This document shows, in pieces, positions 62,619 to 64,000 of a stretch of DNA of 64,000 nt. Under the pieces are notes generated by a model. It was not told the DNA's origin. It worked only from the letters and a program-made list of their open reading frames with translations, and searched no databases. Positions within the stretch are counted from its first letter, which is position 1. Every line of letters starts with the position of its first letter. The stretch comes from Hahellaceae bacterium (GTDB taxonomy: Bacteria; Pseudomonadota; Gammaproteobacteria; Pseudomonadales; Oleiphilaceae): positions 186,001-250,000 of the forward strand of contig JADJWY010000026.1 in the NCBI GenBank assembly GCA_016716085.1, given 5' to 3'. Both the position numbers and the translations under genes were made by a program.

Positions 62619-62639
62619 TCAAGCACTTGGCTTGATTTT
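62619..62639 (+). terminator. Terminator after the tRNA pair
   Basis: TCAAGC (62619-62624), loop ACTTG, GCTTGA (62630-62635), followed by TTT. It lies seven bases after tRNA-Pro. Confidence 0.65.
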
Positions 62640-62696
62640 CATCGAGCCACTTCAGCTCAAACTTAAATAGCCTTACCGAAGCGCGGCAAACCGCCC

Positions 62697-63008
62697 TTAA
62701 ACACTTCCCTCTTTCTCCACCACCAGAATTCGCGCCTCTCCCACCGGGTGTGCCACATGTTCGGTTCCCGCCGAGGCATAAAAGATATCACCGGCAGTCA
62801 ACACCAGTGAGAATTCCTGTCCGTTCTCGCGGTAGCGCATCTCGACTTCACCATCGAGGACCACAAACACTTCCTCCCCGTCGTTGATGTGCCACTTGTA
62901 GGGTTGATTAGTCCAGTGCAGCCTAATCGAAATACCATTCATTGAAGCGATATCGCATGCTCCCCAGGCTCGATCTGCGACAAACTCTCTTCCTTTTACC
63001 GCTTTCAT
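62697..63008 (-). CDS. Small cupin-fold protein
   Basis: The 103-residue single-domain cupin has the two motifs INDGEEVFVVLDGEVEMRYR and GTEHVAHP. Several expected metal ligands are present (His and Glu residues). Function unknown. ATG at 63008 with AAGGA nearby is preferred over an upstream in-frame codon. Confidence 0.82.
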   Translation of the reverse strand: MKAVKGREFVADRAWGACDIASMNGISIRLHWTNQPYKWHINDGEEVFVVLDGEVEMRYRENGQEFSLVLTAGDIFYASAGTEHVAHPVGEARILVVEKEGSV

Positions 63009-63089
63009 ATGGCGTCTTCCTTGATAGATAACAATCGGCATCAGAGATTAGCGCAGACCGAGGATGCGCCCAATGGACTAAACGGATCA

Positions 63090-63341
63090 CTACGGCGAAA
63101 GTTGAAGCGCTTCTCGGATTTCGCGCCAACCGGCCCATTTGAAGTTCTGATTTTCGGGCTCATACCCTGAGTCGATGTTGTACCAGTCCTGCGCGATAAA
63201 CAGTCCTTCCGGATAGCTCTCTCCCAGATCAGCCGCGATCACATCAATCCCGTCGGTATCGCTGGCGCCGTCGACACCCAGGTTTTCATTACCGTTCAGG
63301 GCAAACGTTCCCACAAGTTCCCCACCTTGCTGCAGGTCATA
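63090..63341 (-). pseudogene. C-terminal fragment of a 3-phytase (BPP family) gene
   Basis: The frame reads YDLQQGGELVGTFAL, then DGASDTDGIDVIAADLG, YPEGLFIAQDWYNIDSG, NQNFKWAGWREI: the characteristic end of a beta-propeller phytase, including calcium-binding SDTDGIDV. The N-terminal two thirds are gone. An IS200/IS605 remnant starts directly upstream, so insertion or deletion cut the gene. Confidence 0.8.
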
Positions 63342-63426
63342 ATTGACCGCTCTCCGTCTTGAAGGACGAAGATTCCCAATTCAACGAGAACTGCGAGACC
63401 AAAGACATGACGGAAGACCGCCCCCT

Positions 63427-63855
63427 TCAGCCGTGACTGACATTTTCTCCAAGGGCTAACACCGCAAGCCCTGCGGCTTTTACATTTCGAGCTGCATTGA
63501 TGTCCCGGTCCTGGCGTATCTTGCACTCAGGACACTCCCTGGACCGGATTTCCAGTGGCAACGATTCGAGCGTATATCCACAATCCGAACAGCGTTTGGA
63601 GCTGGGAAAGAACGGGGCAATCTTGACCAGTTGCCTCCCGGCCCACTCCGTCTTGTATTCAAGCTGGCGCACCAGCTCACCCCACGAAGCATCGGCGATG
63701 TGTTTCGCCAGACGCGGGTTGCGGATCATGTTTTTCACTTTCAGCGTTTCGACACAGACCACTTGGTTTTCGTTAATCAGTCTGCGGGACAGCTTTTGCA
63801 AGTTGTCCATGCGGCAATCGGAGATTCTGGCGTGAATACGAGCCACACAAACCAT
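63427..63855 (-). pseudogene. TnpB (IS200/IS605 OrfB) remnant, C-terminal part
   Basis: About 142 residues remain of a roughly 400-residue TnpB. Kept are the RuvC-II Glu region (VCVETLKVKNM), the zinc ribbon (RCSDCGY ... CPECK) and RuvC-III (DRDINAARN). The N-terminus with the first catalytic Asp is missing, so it is inactive as a nuclease. No TnpA was found. The missing N-terminus meets a PilZ fragment. Confidence 0.82.
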
Positions 63856-64000
63856 CTTGCTTTGAGCAATACCGGATCAATGCTGGCATGCGTTCAACGT
63901 GATAGGCCTTAAAATAGAAGGACAGAATTACGCTCTCGCCAGACTCAAATTCATCAGAACAAAACGCCCCCATCCCCAAACGTGAAAAATCGACAACCTC
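63856..64000 (-). pseudogene. PilZ-domain protein fragment, cut at the window edge
   Basis: The frame entering from the right edge reads EVVDFSRLGMGAFC, then FESGESVILSFYF and MPALIRYC, the typical PilZ signature (DxSxxG, LPAxVRyC) of a cyclic-di-GMP receptor. Similarity ends at about 63856, where TnpB sequence begins. The 5' part lies outside the window. Confidence 0.65.

Noticed and set aside
62435..62626. Small frame across tRNA-Asn and tRNA-Pro
   Set aside because: The region folds as two tRNAs; the frame is accidental.

Overview
The window looks like part of the chromosome of a facultatively anaerobic, nitrate-respiring gammaproteobacterium. The reasons are a narGHJI / narXL / narK block, a complete tol-pal cluster, the order purC-bamC-dapA-gcvR-bcp-perM-tusA-bepA-nadA (close to what is known from Pseudomonas and relatives), gammaproteobacterial families such as RapA, BamC, BepA and CpoB, and FNR/Anr-type and NarL-type boxes upstream of the nar genes. 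I cannot name a genus from sequence alone.

Region 1 (1-15.9 kb) is the nitrate respiration island. A lipoprotein gene broken by an amber codon is followed by the leftward operon narG-narH-narJ-narI-parvulin PPIase-carbonic anhydrase. narX (sensor) runs rightward, narK (transporter) leftward and narL (regulator) rightward, so control, uptake and reduction of nitrate lie together. Next come an unusual double-TonB-domain protein and an XRE-type regulator.

Region 2 (15.9-18.4 kb) is a small graveyard of accessory DNA: an apparently intact relBE-type toxin-antitoxin pair between two 24-bp direct repeats, a second toxin-antitoxin pair collapsed by deletion into one hybrid remnant, a mazEF-like pair with a truncated toxin, and two pieces of an RHS-repeat gene on either side of it.

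Region 3 (18.4-39.7 kb) is mostly housekeeping: tRNA-Val, a second beta carbonic anhydrase, a nucleotide-sugar epimerase, an outer-membrane barrel, purC, bamC, dapA, gcvR, bcp, an AI-2E-type permease, a TusA-like protein, bepA, nadA, two tandem tRNA-Lys genes, cpoB-pal-tolBARQ-ybgC-ruvBAC-aspS, and a HD-GYP protein.

Region 4 (39.7-53.1 kb) has a penicillin-acylase-type hydrolase, rapA, and a leftward set of up to nine closely packed genes. Five are a tightly coupled module (acyl carrier protein, SDR reductase, AMP-forming ligase, AAC(3)-type N-acyltransferase, DUF4910 peptidase-like protein), followed by tadA, galE, ugd and a HIT protein. I infer that it makes or attaches an acyl group on an amino sugar of a surface glycan. 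It is the best candidate here for an undescribed pathway.

Region 5 (53.1-64 kb) holds guaBA, xseA, a lipoprotein M48 protease with TPRs, a hydrolase and glycosyltransferase pair, a periplasmic binding protein, tRNA-Asn and tRNA-Pro behind a strong promoter, and a cupin protein. The right edge is scarred: a TnpB (IS200/IS605) remnant sits between a PilZ-domain fragment and the C-terminal end of a phytase gene.
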